In this document: one piece after another, positions 1 to 8,460 of the stretch
Layout of the letters: each line of letters begins with the position of its first letter
Numbering within the stretch: the stretch's first letter is position 1
NCBI GenBank assembly: GCA_900541575.1
Contig: UQKO01000052.1
Span: 1 to 18,998 of the forward strand
Reading direction: 5' to 3'
From: an uncultured Prevotella sp.
Lineage (GTDB): Bacteria > Bacteroidota > Bacteroidia > Bacteroidales > Bacteroidaceae
DNA: 18,998 bases
Notes under the pieces: generated by a model
Seen by the model: only the letters and a program-made list of their open reading frames with translations
What the model was told of the DNA's origin: nothing
Database searches by the model: none
Translations under genes and position numbers: made by a program

Positions 1-44
1 ATTACATATATTAACGCAAAAAGTACGCGTAAAATTTGGTGGGT

Positions 45-339
45 AACATAGGATGCCCAGGGCAAGCGAAGCGACACCCTGGGTCAAAGCACGTTCGTTA
101 GTGACGCCCTGAAAGGGCAGAAGCTTTATATCTATTTCCAACATTGAATGCTTTTGCCCTTACAGGGCGTCAATACTATGGCAATCCGTAACCCAGGGTG
201 TCGCTTCGCTTGCCCTGGGCTATGCGCTTGTTGGGCTTTCAGCCCGTGCATTACCGGCTGCGGCTCAGAGCAATTCAAGCAAGCTTGATTGCGTTCGGTT
301 TGTGATAATTCAGCCCGTTTGGAACTAAATCCGAAACTT
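45..339 (-). repeat. Palindromic dispersed repeat, copy A
   Basis: This non-coding repeat belongs to the same family as copies at 13271-13475 and 17139-17390, but lies in the opposite orientation. Its core is a very large imperfect palindrome. A 28-base arm at 56-83 is repeated exactly in reverse complement at 192-219. Inside it, a 20-base arm at 104-123 pairs with 151-170 with two mismatches and contains the GCCCTgtaAGGGC-type motif. The right edge is set by the reverse of AAGTTTCGGATTTAG at about 325-339, which the other copies share. The left edge is uncertain because this copy carries extra sequence. Confidence 0.75.
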
Positions 340-468
340 TAATTATATATTAGAATGAAATGAACAAAACCACTTGATATCGTATGCCCGAAAACATAGC
401 AAAGCCTAAGTTTCGCCCATTTCGGGGAGTTTTTAGCCGTTTTACGCGGATTTATGGTTTGGTTAGAG

Positions 469-476
469 TAAATTTG
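469..476 (+). promoter_or_regulatory. Putative Bacteroidota -7 element
   Basis: TAaaTTTG fits the Bacteroidota -7 consensus TAnnTTTG and is followed by CAGC, as in the two better promoters at 9053 and 17714. No good -33 TTTG sits about 20 bases upstream; the nearest T-rich stretch is at 440-443. The predicted transcript would have a leader of only about 20 bases before the start codon at 503. Confidence 0.45.
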
Positions 477-502
477 CAGCATAAAATAAAGTAAACCTCT
501 TT

Positions 503-1735
503 ATGGTACTGAATTATATTTGGATAGCATTCTTCGCAGTGGCATTCGTCATTGCACTGGTCAAGCTGCTCGTACTGGGTGATGTCACGGTGTTTCCCGC
601 CATTATGGACTCCACTTTCGAGAGTTCAAAGTCTGCCTTTGAGATTTCGCTCGGCCTTACGGGTGTGCTTTCGCTTTGGCTCGGCATAATGAAGATTGGC
701 GAGCGTGGCGGAGTGGTCAATGGCATGGCTCGACTGCTCAGTCCCGTATTTGAGCGCCTCTTCCCCGACCTTCCGAAGGGACATCCTGTCTATGGAAACA
801 TATTCATGAACATTGCGGCCAACATGCTGGGACTAGACAATGCAGCCACTCCGCTCGGACTCAAAGCCATGGAGGGACTGCAGGAACTCAACCCTAAGAA
901 AGACACGGCATCCAACCCCATGATCATGTTTCTCGTGCTCAACACCTCTGGCCTCACCATCATCCCTGTGAGCATCATGGTATATCGAGCACAGATGGGA
1001 GCCGCTCAGCCCACAGACATTTTCATTCCCATCCTCATTGCCACTTTCTTCTCTACGTTGGCAGGCATCATCATTACTAGCCTATATCAGCGTATCAACC
1101 TTCTGCAACCCGTACTTTTGGCCACGTTAGGCGGAATGTCTGTTGCTGTGACTGCTATTATTTGGGGTTTTAGTCAACTCGATAGCACGATGATGAATAC
1201 CGTGGGTACCACCACAGCCAATGTGCTACTATTCATCATTATCATCTGCTTCATCATAGCGGGCGTAAGGAAACGCATCAATGTATACGATGCCTTTGTT
1301 GAAGGAGCCAAGGATGGCTTCCATACTGCCGTGCGCATCATTCCCTATTTGGTAGCGGTAATGGTGGCCATTGGTGTATTTCGTGCTTCGGGAGCAATGG
1401 ATTGGCTCATCAATAGTGTGAAATGGCTAGTAGGCCTCACGGGGTGTAATGCCGATTGGGTAGGTGCATTGCCCACGGCGCTGATGAAGCCGCTTTCGGG
1501 CAGTGGTGCTCGCGGCATGATGGTCGATGCTATGCAGACCTATGGTGCCGATTCCTTTGTGGGACGTCTCAGTTGTATTTTCCAAGGCTCTACGGACACC
1601 ACCTTCTATATTCTTGCCGTCTATTTCGGTTCGGTGGGCATTTCTCGCACGCGCCATGCCGTAGCCTGCGGCCTATTGGCCGACCTCGCTGGCATTATCG
1701 CAGCCATATTTATAGCTTACCTGTTCTTTGGATAA
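503..1735 (+). CDS. Nucleoside-recognition (Gate) domain membrane protein, fused SpmA/SpmB type
   Basis: This is a polytopic inner-membrane protein of 410 residues. It resembles the spore maturation proteins SpmA (N-terminal half, with NMLGLDNAATPLGLKAME at about residues 107-124) and SpmB (C-terminal half, with ALPTALMKPLSGSGARGMM at about 324-342) joined in one chain. Both halves carry the nucleoside-recognition/Gate fold seen in nucleoside transporters. Fused forms are known in Bacteroidota, which do not form spores, so the sporulation name is inherited; the substrate is unknown. The start at 503 follows a plausible -7 box by about 25 bases, and the protein opens directly into a membrane segment. 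It is the first of four co-directional genes, with 112 bases to the next. Family assignment is firm; function is not. Confidence 0.85.
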   Translation: MVLNYIWIAFFAVAFVIALVKLLVLGDVTVFPAIMDSTFESSKSAFEISLGLTGVLSLWLGIMKIGERGGVVNGMARLLSPVFERLFPDLPKGHPVYGNIFMNIAANMLGLDNAATPLGLKAMEGLQELNPKKDTASNPMIMFLVLNTSGLTIIPVSIMVYRAQMGAAQPTDIFIPILIATFFSTLAGIIITSLYQRINLLQPVLLATLGGMSVAVTAIIWGFSQLDSTMMNTVGTTTANVLLFIIIICFIIAGVRKRINVYDAFVEGAKDGFHTAVRIIPYLVAVMVAIGVFRASGAMDWLINSVKWLVGLTGCNADWVGALPTALMKPLSGSGARGMMVDAMQTYGADSFVGRLSCIFQGSTDTTFYILAVYFGSVGISRTRHAVACGLLADLAGIIAAIFIAYLFFG

Positions 1736-1847
1736 TGTCGCGCATCGTGCTCAGCGTGTGCGCGAATAGTTTCCATTGGTACAAGCGACCATAGCCCTTC
1801 CCCACCCTACTCTTTGATAACCTCTAAACATCTCAATTTTTCTCAAT

Positions 1848-3383
1848 ATGAACGAGAATCCATCTAAGCCAGCCTCGCGCAGTGGGGCTTTGGCATCATT
1901 GGCCAAAGATACAGCCATCTATGGTATGTCGAGCATCATAGGCCGTTTTCTCAACTACCTACTCGTACCTCTCTACACAGCCAAACTCGCCGCTAGTTCA
2001 GGCGGCTATGGGGTCATTACGGAGGTATATAGCTATGTGGCTCTACTCCTTGTGCTCCTCACCTTTGGTATGGAGACTACTTTCTTCCGCTTTGTCAACA
2101 AGACGGAAGAAGCTCCTATGCGCGTCTACTCCACCACGCTCATCATGGTAGGTTTGGTCGGTGTGGCTTTTATCGCTTTGGTATTGGGCTTTTTAGGTCC
2201 CATTTCCTCGGCACTCGACTATGCTGCCCATCCCGAATACCTTGGCATGATGGCCGTATGCGTAGCCATTGATGCCTTTCAGTGCATACCTTTTGCCTAC
2301 TTGCGCTATAAGCGTCGCCCCATTAAGTTTGCCGCACTGAAGTTGCTTTTCATCTTCCTCAACATCGGGCTCAACATTCTCTACTTCCTTGTATTGCCTG
2401 CTCTCTACACGCACCCCTCACTCCACGATGCGGTGGCTCACATTTACTCTCCTTCTTATGGTGTGGGCTATGCTTTTGCCATCAATCTGGCTTGCACGGC
2501 ATTCATTACCTTCTTCTTCCGTAAGGAACTGACGGGCTTTCGCTGGACATTCGACCGTGCCCTTGCTCGCCGCATGCTTTCCTACTCTTGGCCCATCCTG
2601 GTGCTTGGCATTGCAGGCATTCTCAATCAGACGGCCGACAAGATGATTTTTCCCCGCGTAATGTCGGGACATGAGGGAAAGGTGCAACTAGGTATCTACG
2701 GAGCTAGCGTAAAGATAGCCATGATTATGGCCATGATCACGCAGGCTTTCCGCTATGCTTATGAGCCTTTCGTCTTTGGCAAGCAGAAGGACAAGGACAA
2801 TCGCGAGACCTATGCCAAGGCCATGAAGTATTTCTTAATATTCACGCTCTTAGCGTTTCTCATGGTAATGGGCTATATCGATGTGTTGAAGCACATCATC
2901 GGTCGCAGCTATTGGGAGGGGCTCAAGGTCGTGCCTATTGTCATGGCCGCCGAAATCATGATGGGGGTCTACTTCAACCTTTCTTTCTGGTACAAACTCA
3001 TCGATAAGACGATTTGGGGGGCTTGGTTCTCTGGTGCTGGCTGTGCCGTGCTCATTGCGGTAAACATCATCTTCATTCCCCACTTCGGCTATATGGCTTG
3101 TGCTTGGGCAGGCTTTGCGGGCTATGCCACGGCCATGGTGCTAAGCTACTTTGTGGGACAACGCTACTACCCCATCAACTATCCGCTCAAGAGCATCGGT
3201 GTTTACGTGCTTATCACAATAATTTTCTTCGCCATCATGCAACTTGATGCGCAATACGTGCCGCAACTATGGCTTCGATTGCTTATCAACACGGGGTGCA
3301 TCCTTCTTTTCGTGGCACATACGGTCCACTACGACTTCCCACTCAGTAATCTTCCCATTGTGGGAAAATATTTCCGCAAATAA
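1848..3383 (+). CDS. Oligosaccharide/lipopolysaccharide flippase (Wzx/MVF-like)
   Basis: This inner-membrane protein of 511 residues is hydrophobic throughout, with roughly 12-14 predicted membrane segments. It begins with a short polar tail and then a stretch typical of polysaccharide biosynthesis flippases of the MOP (MATE/MVF) superfamily (DTAIYGMSSIIGRFLNYLLV, about residues 21-40). Further signs are GGYGVITEVYSYVALLLVLL and the ETTFFRF motif after the second helix. Members move lipid-linked glycans across the inner membrane for O-antigen, capsule or related polymers. No glycosyltransferase or polymerase gene is adjacent, so the glycan cannot be named. The gene ends 34 bases before the M16 peptidase start, suggesting co-transcription. 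MurJ is a relative, but overall resemblance is to the Wzx group. Confidence 0.85.
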   Translation: MNENPSKPASRSGALASLAKDTAIYGMSSIIGRFLNYLLVPLYTAKLAASSGGYGVITEVYSYVALLLVLLTFGMETTFFRFVNKTEEAPMRVYSTTLIMVGLVGVAFIALVLGFLGPISSALDYAAHPEYLGMMAVCVAIDAFQCIPFAYLRYKRRPIKFAALKLLFIFLNIGLNILYFLVLPALYTHPSLHDAVAHIYSPSYGVGYAFAINLACTAFITFFFRKELTGFRWTFDRALARRMLSYSWPILVLGIAGILNQTADKMIFPRVMSGHEGKVQLGIYGASVKIAMIMAMITQAFRYAYEPFVFGKQKDKDNRETYAKAMKYFLIFTLLAFLMVMGYIDVLKHIIGRSYWEGLKVVPIVMAAEIMMGVYFNLSFWYKLIDKTIWGAWFSGAGCAVLIAVNIIFIPHFGYMACAWAGFAGYATAMVLSYFVGQRYYPINYPLKSIGVYVLITIIFFAIMQLDAQYVPQLWLRLLINTGCILLFVAHTVHYDFPLSNLPIVGKYFRK

Positions 3384-3417
3384 GTCATCCCCGTCATTTT
3401 CCCCATTCAAGCAAGTA

Positions 3418-4656
3418 ATGAACGAATATTTCACCCATACCCTAAGTTGTGGCCTTCGCCTCATCGTAGAGCGCAAGACCTCACCCGTGCTTTATTGTGG
3501 CTACGTAATATGCGCTGGCACGCGCCACGAAGAAGAAGCAGACTCGGGCATGGCTCATTTTATAGAACACAACACATTTAAGGGAACAGAACGCCGACGT
3601 GCCTGCCATATCACCAATGGACTAGAACGCGTTGGCGGCGATCTCAATGCTTACACCACAAAGCAAGAAACAGTATACTATGCCACCGTTCTGCGCGATG
3701 ACTTTGCCCGTGCCGCCGATCTTCTGACCGATATCGTCTTTTACAGCACGTATCCACAGACCGAGATTGATAAGGAGGTGGAGGTAATCTGCGATGAAAT
3801 CGATAGTTATAAGGATTCGCCCTCCGAACTTATCTTCGATGAATTTGAAGCAATGATGTACGCAGGACAACCTCTTGGACGAGATATCCTTGGCTCGGCA
3901 GAGCGACTGCGCCAATACACTACGGCTGATGCACTCCGCTTCACACAGCGCTATTATCGTCCCGAGAATGCAGTCTTCTACGTCTATGGCGACATCGATC
4001 CTCAACGCGTGGTGCGTACCTTAGAGCGTCTACTTCCTGCATCCGACTTTGTCGGTCTGCCCGCGCTCACTCCTCTTTCCATGCCCACTCCCATACCTTG
4101 CGCGCAAAGCAACGAGCGCGTTGTAGAGAAAAGCACTCATCAAGCACATGTGCTCATAGGGGGTCCTACCTTTGCGGGCACCGACGAACGTCGGTTTGCC
4201 CTCATCTTGCTCAACAATATGCTGGGCGGACCGGGCATGAACTCTCGTCTCAACCTTTCGCTACGCGAGAAGGCGGGACTTGTTTATAGCGTCGATGCTT
4301 ATCTCAACACTTATCCCGACACGGGATTTTGGAACGTGTATTTCGGTTGCGATGCTCACGATGTGAAACGCTGTCGTCGCCTACTAGAGCGCGAATTGCT
4401 CCGTTTCATCGAGCGTCCGCTCACGCCCGCCCAGCTATCAGCTGCAAAGAAGCAACTTCGCGGCCAAATAGGTATCTCCACCGATGCTTCCGAAGGCTAC
4501 GCCCTTGCGCTAGGCAAGACTTTCGCCCACTACAATCGTCACCGTTCCATAGAGGGTATCATCCAGAGCCTCAACGCCGTCACCGCCCAACAACTACAAC
4601 AGGTGGCCGAAGAGGTGTACTCTCCCAATAGACTGACAACGCTAGTCTACAGATAG
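3418..4656 (+). CDS. M16 family zinc metallopeptidase (pitrilysin/MPP-like)
   Basis: This 412-residue protein has the inverted zinc motif HxxEH as HFIEH (H47, E50, H51), followed by FKGT. The third zinc ligand is E127 in CDEI, exactly 76 residues after H51, which is the classic M16 spacing. The C-terminal half has the second M16 fold, including GGPGMNSRLNLSLREKAGLVYSV. One chain of about 410 residues is the usual size of the single-unit M16B type, which often works as a homo- or heterodimer. No inactive partner gene is adjacent. I chose the start at 3418. The frame is open upstream to 3244, but those codons overlap the flippase gene and encode nothing M16-like. No signal peptide is visible, so it is probably cytoplasmic. 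Confidence 0.9.
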   Translation: MNEYFTHTLSCGLRLIVERKTSPVLYCGYVICAGTRHEEEADSGMAHFIEHNTFKGTERRRACHITNGLERVGGDLNAYTTKQETVYYATVLRDDFARAADLLTDIVFYSTYPQTEIDKEVEVICDEIDSYKDSPSELIFDEFEAMMYAGQPLGRDILGSAERLRQYTTADALRFTQRYYRPENAVFYVYGDIDPQRVVRTLERLLPASDFVGLPALTPLSMPTPIPCAQSNERVVEKSTHQAHVLIGGPTFAGTDERRFALILLNNMLGGPGMNSRLNLSLREKAGLVYSVDAYLNTYPDTGFWNVYFGCDAHDVKRCRRLLERELLRFIERPLTPAQLSAAKKQLRGQIGISTDASEGYALALGKTFAHYNRHRSIEGIIQSLNAVTAQQLQQVAEEVYSPNRLTTLVYR

Positions 4657-4764
4657 TCGCTACCGACACGAATTTGGCCTAAAGCGCCATGCCAACGACT
4701 GCTGAATCTGAATGTTCTAACGAGAGGATGTTACGCGCATCATAAAGTTTTCTAAGTTCTTATC

Positions 4765-5700
4765 ATGCTTATCAACGCTGCATTGCTCAAATCGCAAGCT
4801 CTTCAACTGGGCTTCTCTGCTTGCGGACTCGCTCCGGCAGAAGCTGTGAGCCAAGAACGAGCCAAAGAGCTCCGCCTATGGCTCAACGAAGGATGCCAGG
4901 GAGAGATGCACTATCTAGAGCAGAATGTGGAGAAGAAGCTCGACCCTCGATTACTCGTTGAGGGTGCTCACACGGTGGTAAGTCTTGCAGTAAATTACTT
5001 TTCACCCGATGAAAACAGCGAAAACGTTTCTCCTCGCTGGACGCTCGCTCGCTATGCCCGAGGCACAGACTATCACGACGTGGTAAAACAAATGCTCCGA
5101 AAGCTCATGCACAACATGGGATGGGAGGAACATCGCGACGGCCGATGTTTTGTAGACACAGCACCCGTCGATGAAAAGTATTGGGCGGAACGTTGCGGAC
5201 TAGGATGGCGTGGGCGCAACTCGCAGCTTATTCTGCCTCAAGCGGGCAGTTTCTTCTTTCTAGGAGAACTTATCCTTGTCCACGAAGCCGACCATTACGA
5301 TACGCCCATGCCCTCTCACTGTGGGCATTGCCATGCCTGTCTCGATGTCTGTCCCATGCAGGCTTTGCGAGGCGATGGCACACTTGATGCTCGTCGTTGC
5401 CTTTCCTATCTCACCATAGAGCATCGCGGAGAAATTCCGGCCGAAGCTCAAGAGCGGATGTCGCCTTGTTTCTATGGTTGCGACCGCTGTGCCGACGTAT
5501 GCCCATGGAATCTACGATTTTCGCAACCTACCGCTATCGAAGAGCTCAAGCCCCGTCCTGCCACCATGCAAATGTCGCCCAGCGATTGGCAGGCGCTCAC
5601 TCCCGAGACATATCGCGAGATTTTCCGAAAAAGTGCGGTGAAAAGGGCAAAATATGAAGGACTTATGCGCAATATCCAAGCGCTCAAGAAGAATCCATAG
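4765..5700 (+). CDS. queG: Epoxyqueuosine reductase
   Basis: This cobalamin- and iron-sulfur-dependent enzyme carries out the last step of queuosine synthesis in tRNA, reducing epoxyqueuosine to queuosine at position 34. The 311 residues are close to the usual length for short bacterial QueG. The catalytic region DTAPVDEKYWAERCGLGWRG (131-150) contains the conserved Asp and the W-GRN loop. Two 4Fe-4S clusters are visible: C186, C189, C192 and C196-P, then C212, C239, C242 and C246-P (CDRCADVCPWN). It lies 108 bases downstream of the M16 gene on the same strand. It is followed by an unusual CTAG array rather than a recognisable terminator. Confidence 0.95.
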   Translation: MLINAALLKSQALQLGFSACGLAPAEAVSQERAKELRLWLNEGCQGEMHYLEQNVEKKLDPRLLVEGAHTVVSLAVNYFSPDENSENVSPRWTLARYARGTDYHDVVKQMLRKLMHNMGWEEHRDGRCFVDTAPVDEKYWAERCGLGWRGRNSQLILPQAGSFFFLGELILVHEADHYDTPMPSHCGHCHACLDVCPMQALRGDGTLDARRCLSYLTIEHRGEIPAEAQERMSPCFYGCDRCADVCPWNLRFSQPTAIEELKPRPATMQMSPSDWQALTPETYREIFRKSAVKRAKYEGLMRNIQALKKNP

Positions 5701-5710
5701 AGCCTATCAT

Positions 5711-5812
5711 CCCCTAGAACACCTAGAATCCCCTAGAGCACATAGAAATCCCTAGAACACCTAGATCACCTAGAATCCCCTAGAACACCTAGAAATTCCT
5801 AGAATCTCCTAG
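5711..5812. repeat. Tandem array of CTAG-centred 9-10 base units
   Basis: CTAG (once ATAG) begins at 5714, 5723, 5733, 5742, 5752, 5761, 5770, 5780, 5789, 5799 and 5809. The spacing is always 9 or 10, giving 11 units of the form (C/A)CCTAGAA(n). Much of it can be read as a 19-base double unit, CCCCTAGAACACCTAGAAT. It fills the gap between queG and the GH95 gene. No unit is spaced like a CRISPR repeat, and the mixed 9/10 period rules out a coding repeat. Confidence 0.9.
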
Positions 5813-5865
5813 CCCCCTCTGGCGTAAGCCCTATTACTTATTACTTAACCCTTTATACTTTAATA

Positions 5866-8328
5866 ATGAGAAAAACTCTCCTTTCCACCTTCATGCTGCT
5901 TGCCGCCACAACTTCAGTGCGAGCGCAAAACAACGTGGTATGGTTTGACCAACCCACTTCGCTCCGCGGACAACAATGTTGGTGGGGCGGAAATCCCGAC
6001 CATACACACAAACCCGTGCGAGCAGGCGATTCGGCCGTTAATTCCGACCACGAATGGGAATACCGATCACTCCCTTTGGGCAACGGCAGCATTGGCTGCA
6101 ACGTAATGGGAAGCATCCAAACAGAGCGTTACACGCTCAACGAAAAGACCCTCTGGCGCGGTGGTCCCAACACGGCCAAAGGTCCGCAGGACTATTGGAA
6201 CCAAAACAAGCAATCAGCTCATGTGCTGAAAGATATTCGCCAAGCATTCACCGAAGGCGACTGGCAGAAAGCGGCTCAACTCACCACGCAAAACTTCAAT
6301 AGCAATGTGCCCTATGAGGCCACAGGCGAGCCACAGTTTCGCTTCGGTTCGTTCACCACAATGGGAGAACTTACCCTCGAAACGGGCATCAGCGAACAAG
6401 GAATAAGTGGCTATCGCCGTGCACTGTCGGTCGATTCTGCCTATGCTAGCGTGAGTTTCACTGCGGCCGATGGCACACATTACGAGCGCCATACATTCAT
6501 CTCCTACCCAGCCAACGTAATGGCCATTCGCCTCACGGCAAACCATCCTGCCAAGCAGACATTCACCCTACGCTACGCTCCCAACCCCGTGAGTGAAGGT
6601 AGCTTTAAGCCCGATGGAAAGGGCGGTTTTTGCTACGTGGCGCATTTGGACAACAACCAGATGGAATATGTCGTCAGAGTGCAAGCACTGACCAAGGGTG
6701 GACAGGTCATCTATCGCGATGGAGCTCTCCGAGTGGAAGGTGCCGACGAAGTTACCTTACTGCTCACCGCCGACACGGACTATGCCCCCAACTACAATCC
6801 CGACTTCAACGACCCGAAAGCTTATGTAGGGGTTCATCCGCAGCAAACCACGGAACGTTGGATGAAGCGCGCCCTCGCCAAAGGGTATCAAAAGCTCTTT
6901 GCAGAACATCTTAAAGACTACACCTCGCTATTTGGCCGCGTGAAGTTCCAACTCGATGGAGTCTCATCGTCAAAGCCCACCAACGAGCGCTTGGCCGACT
7001 ACCGACGCGGCGCAAAAGATGCTGGACTCGAAACGCTCTACTATCAGTATGGACGCTATCTGCTCATCGCCTCATCGCGCCCGGGCAATCTGCCCGCCAA
7101 CTTGCAGGGAATGTGGCACAACAACGTGGATGGCCCCTGGCGCGTAGACTATCACAACAACATCAACCTACAGATGAACTATTGGCCCTCGCTCTCTACC
7201 AACCTCACAGAGTGTGCCGAGCCGCTTACCGACTTCATCCGGCTATTAGAAAAGCCCGGAGAACGCACGGCCAAAGCCTATTGGGGCGCACGCGGATGGG
7301 CAGCTGGTATCTCGGCCAATATCTTCGGTTTCACCGCTCCCCTCGAAGGAGCTGATATGTCGTGGAACTACAATCCGATGGCGGCCTCATGGCTAGCTAC
7401 GCACCTCTGGGACTACTATGACTATACACGCAATGAGCGATTCCTGCGCCACACGGCCTACCCGCTTATGAAAGGATGTGCTCTCTTCTGCGAGGACTTC
7501 TTATGGCGCAAAGCCGATGGCACACTGACTGCGGCTCCCTCTACATCGCCCGAACACGGCCCCATCGACGAGGGTACAACGTTTACCCATGCCGTAGTGC
7601 GCGAGATTCTGCTCGACTGCATCAGTGCCGCCGAGGTGCTCCATGTCGATGCCGACGAGGTGAAACGCTGGCAACAAATTCTCCACGATTTGGCTCCTTA
7701 TAAGATTGGTAGATACGGCCAACTCATGGAATGGAGCCGCGACATCGACGATCCTTCTGACCAACACCGCCACGTCAACCACCTATACGGCCTTCATCCA
7801 GGACATACCATTTCGCCACTCACCACGCCCGCACTGGCTCAAGCATCACGTGTAGTATTGGAACATCGCGGCGATGGAGCCACAGGATGGAGCATGGGAT
7901 GGAAACTCAACCAGTGGGCTCGTCTGCACGATGGCAACCATTCCTACGTGCTCTATGGCAATCTGCTTAAAAACGGCACAGCCGACAATCTATGGGACAT
8001 TCACCCTCCCTTCCAAATCGATGGTAACTTTGGCGGTACGGCGGGTGTCACAGAGATGCTCTTACAGAGCCACGCTGGCTGCATCGACCTGCTTCCTTCG
8101 CTTCCCGACGCATGGCAGAACGGCAGCATATCGGGACTTCGTGCTCGTGGCAACTTCGGCATTGACCTCAAGTGGCAAGGAGGTAGTCTCGTTCAAGCCC
8201 ATATCTCTTCAGGGTCGGGCGGCATAGCCCACCTACGCTATGGCAAGCAGACCATCGACGTACCCACTTCGAAGGGAAAGACTTACATCGTCTGCTTTGA
8301 AAACAACCATCTAGTGCTGAAGAAATAA
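5866..8328 (+). CDS. Secreted GH95 glycoside hydrolase (alpha-L-fucosidase or alpha-L-galactosidase)
   Basis: An exported enzyme of 820 residues, with a signal peptide at about 1-21 (ends SVRA-QN). The N-terminal domain begins with LPLGNGSIGCNVMG and LNEKTLWRGGPN, hallmarks of GH95. The (alpha/alpha)6 catalytic barrel follows: NLPANLQGMW, DYHNNINLQMNYWP (428-441), APSTSPEHGP (557-566), HRHVNHLYGLHPG (634-646), GDGATGWSMGWK and PPFQIDGNFGG (714-724). By motif comparison with the bifidobacterial enzyme AfcA, the likely catalytic set is E563, N432, N434 and D719, all present. GH95 inverts alpha-1,2-L-fucosyl linkages on milk, mucin or plant glycans, and some members prefer L-galactose. Sequence alone does not settle the substrate. 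There is no SusC/SusD pair or regulator alongside, so it appears to be a lone gene. It ends 72 bases before a strong terminator. Confidence 0.93.
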   Translation: MRKTLLSTFMLLAATTSVRAQNNVVWFDQPTSLRGQQCWWGGNPDHTHKPVRAGDSAVNSDHEWEYRSLPLGNGSIGCNVMGSIQTERYTLNEKTLWRGGPNTAKGPQDYWNQNKQSAHVLKDIRQAFTEGDWQKAAQLTTQNFNSNVPYEATGEPQFRFGSFTTMGELTLETGISEQGISGYRRALSVDSAYASVSFTAADGTHYERHTFISYPANVMAIRLTANHPAKQTFTLRYAPNPVSEGSFKPDGKGGFCYVAHLDNNQMEYVVRVQALTKGGQVIYRDGALRVEGADEVTLLLTADTDYAPNYNPDFNDPKAYVGVHPQQTTERWMKRALAKGYQKLFAEHLKDYTSLFGRVKFQLDGVSSSKPTNERLADYRRGAKDAGLETLYYQYGRYLLIASSRPGNLPANLQGMWHNNVDGPWRVDYHNNINLQMNYWPSLSTNLTECAEPLTDFIRLLEKPGERTAKAYWGARGWAAGISANIFGFTAPLEGADMSWNYNPMAASWLATHLWDYYDYTRNERFLRHTAYPLMKGCALFCEDFLWRKADGTLTAAPSTSPEHGPIDEGTTFTHAVVREILLDCISAAEVLHVDADEVKRWQQILHDLAPYKIGRYGQLMEWSRDIDDPSDQHRHVNHLYGLHPGHTISPLTTPALAQASRVVLEHRGDGATGWSMGWKLNQWARLHDGNHSYVLYGNLLKNGTADNLWDIHPPFQIDGNFGGTAGVTEMLLQSHAGCIDLLPSLPDAWQNGSISGLRARGNFGIDLKWQGGSLVQAHISSGSGGIAHLRYGKQTIDVPTSKGKTYIVCFENNHLVLKK

Positions 8329-8400
8329 ACGATTCGTTGCTAAAAATAAGCCAACGCCTATCTTATATATAAAGATAGAGTAGCCTTTGAACCAGGATAA

Positions 8401-8432
8401 AGAGTGTACAGACTTTGTGCACTCTTTTTTTT
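8401..8432 (+). terminator. Intrinsic terminator after the GH95 gene
   Basis: AGAGTGTACA (8401-8410) pairs with TGTGCACTCT (8416-8425) with one wobble around a 5-base loop, and a run of eight T follows (8425-8432). It lies 72 bases past the stop codon. A second small AT-rich hairpin, CTATCTT/AAGATAG at 8358-8378, precedes it. Confidence 0.85.
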
Positions 8433-8452
8433 GGCCCCTATCGAATCGTGTG

Positions 8453-8460
8453 GAGCAATT
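8453..8460. repeat. Left target-site duplication of the MITE
   Basis: GAGCAATT directly abuts the left terminal inverted repeat and is repeated exactly at 8872-8879, directly after the right terminal repeat. Confidence 0.8.

Noticed and set aside
3244..3417. Upstream extension of the M16 peptidase by 58 residues
   Set aside because: It overlaps the end of the flippase gene in another frame and encodes no M16 sequence; the domain begins right after the ATG at 3418.
5711..5812. CTAG array as a CRISPR or coding repeat
   Set aside because: There are no spacers, units are only 9-10 bases long, and the mixed period breaks any reading frame.
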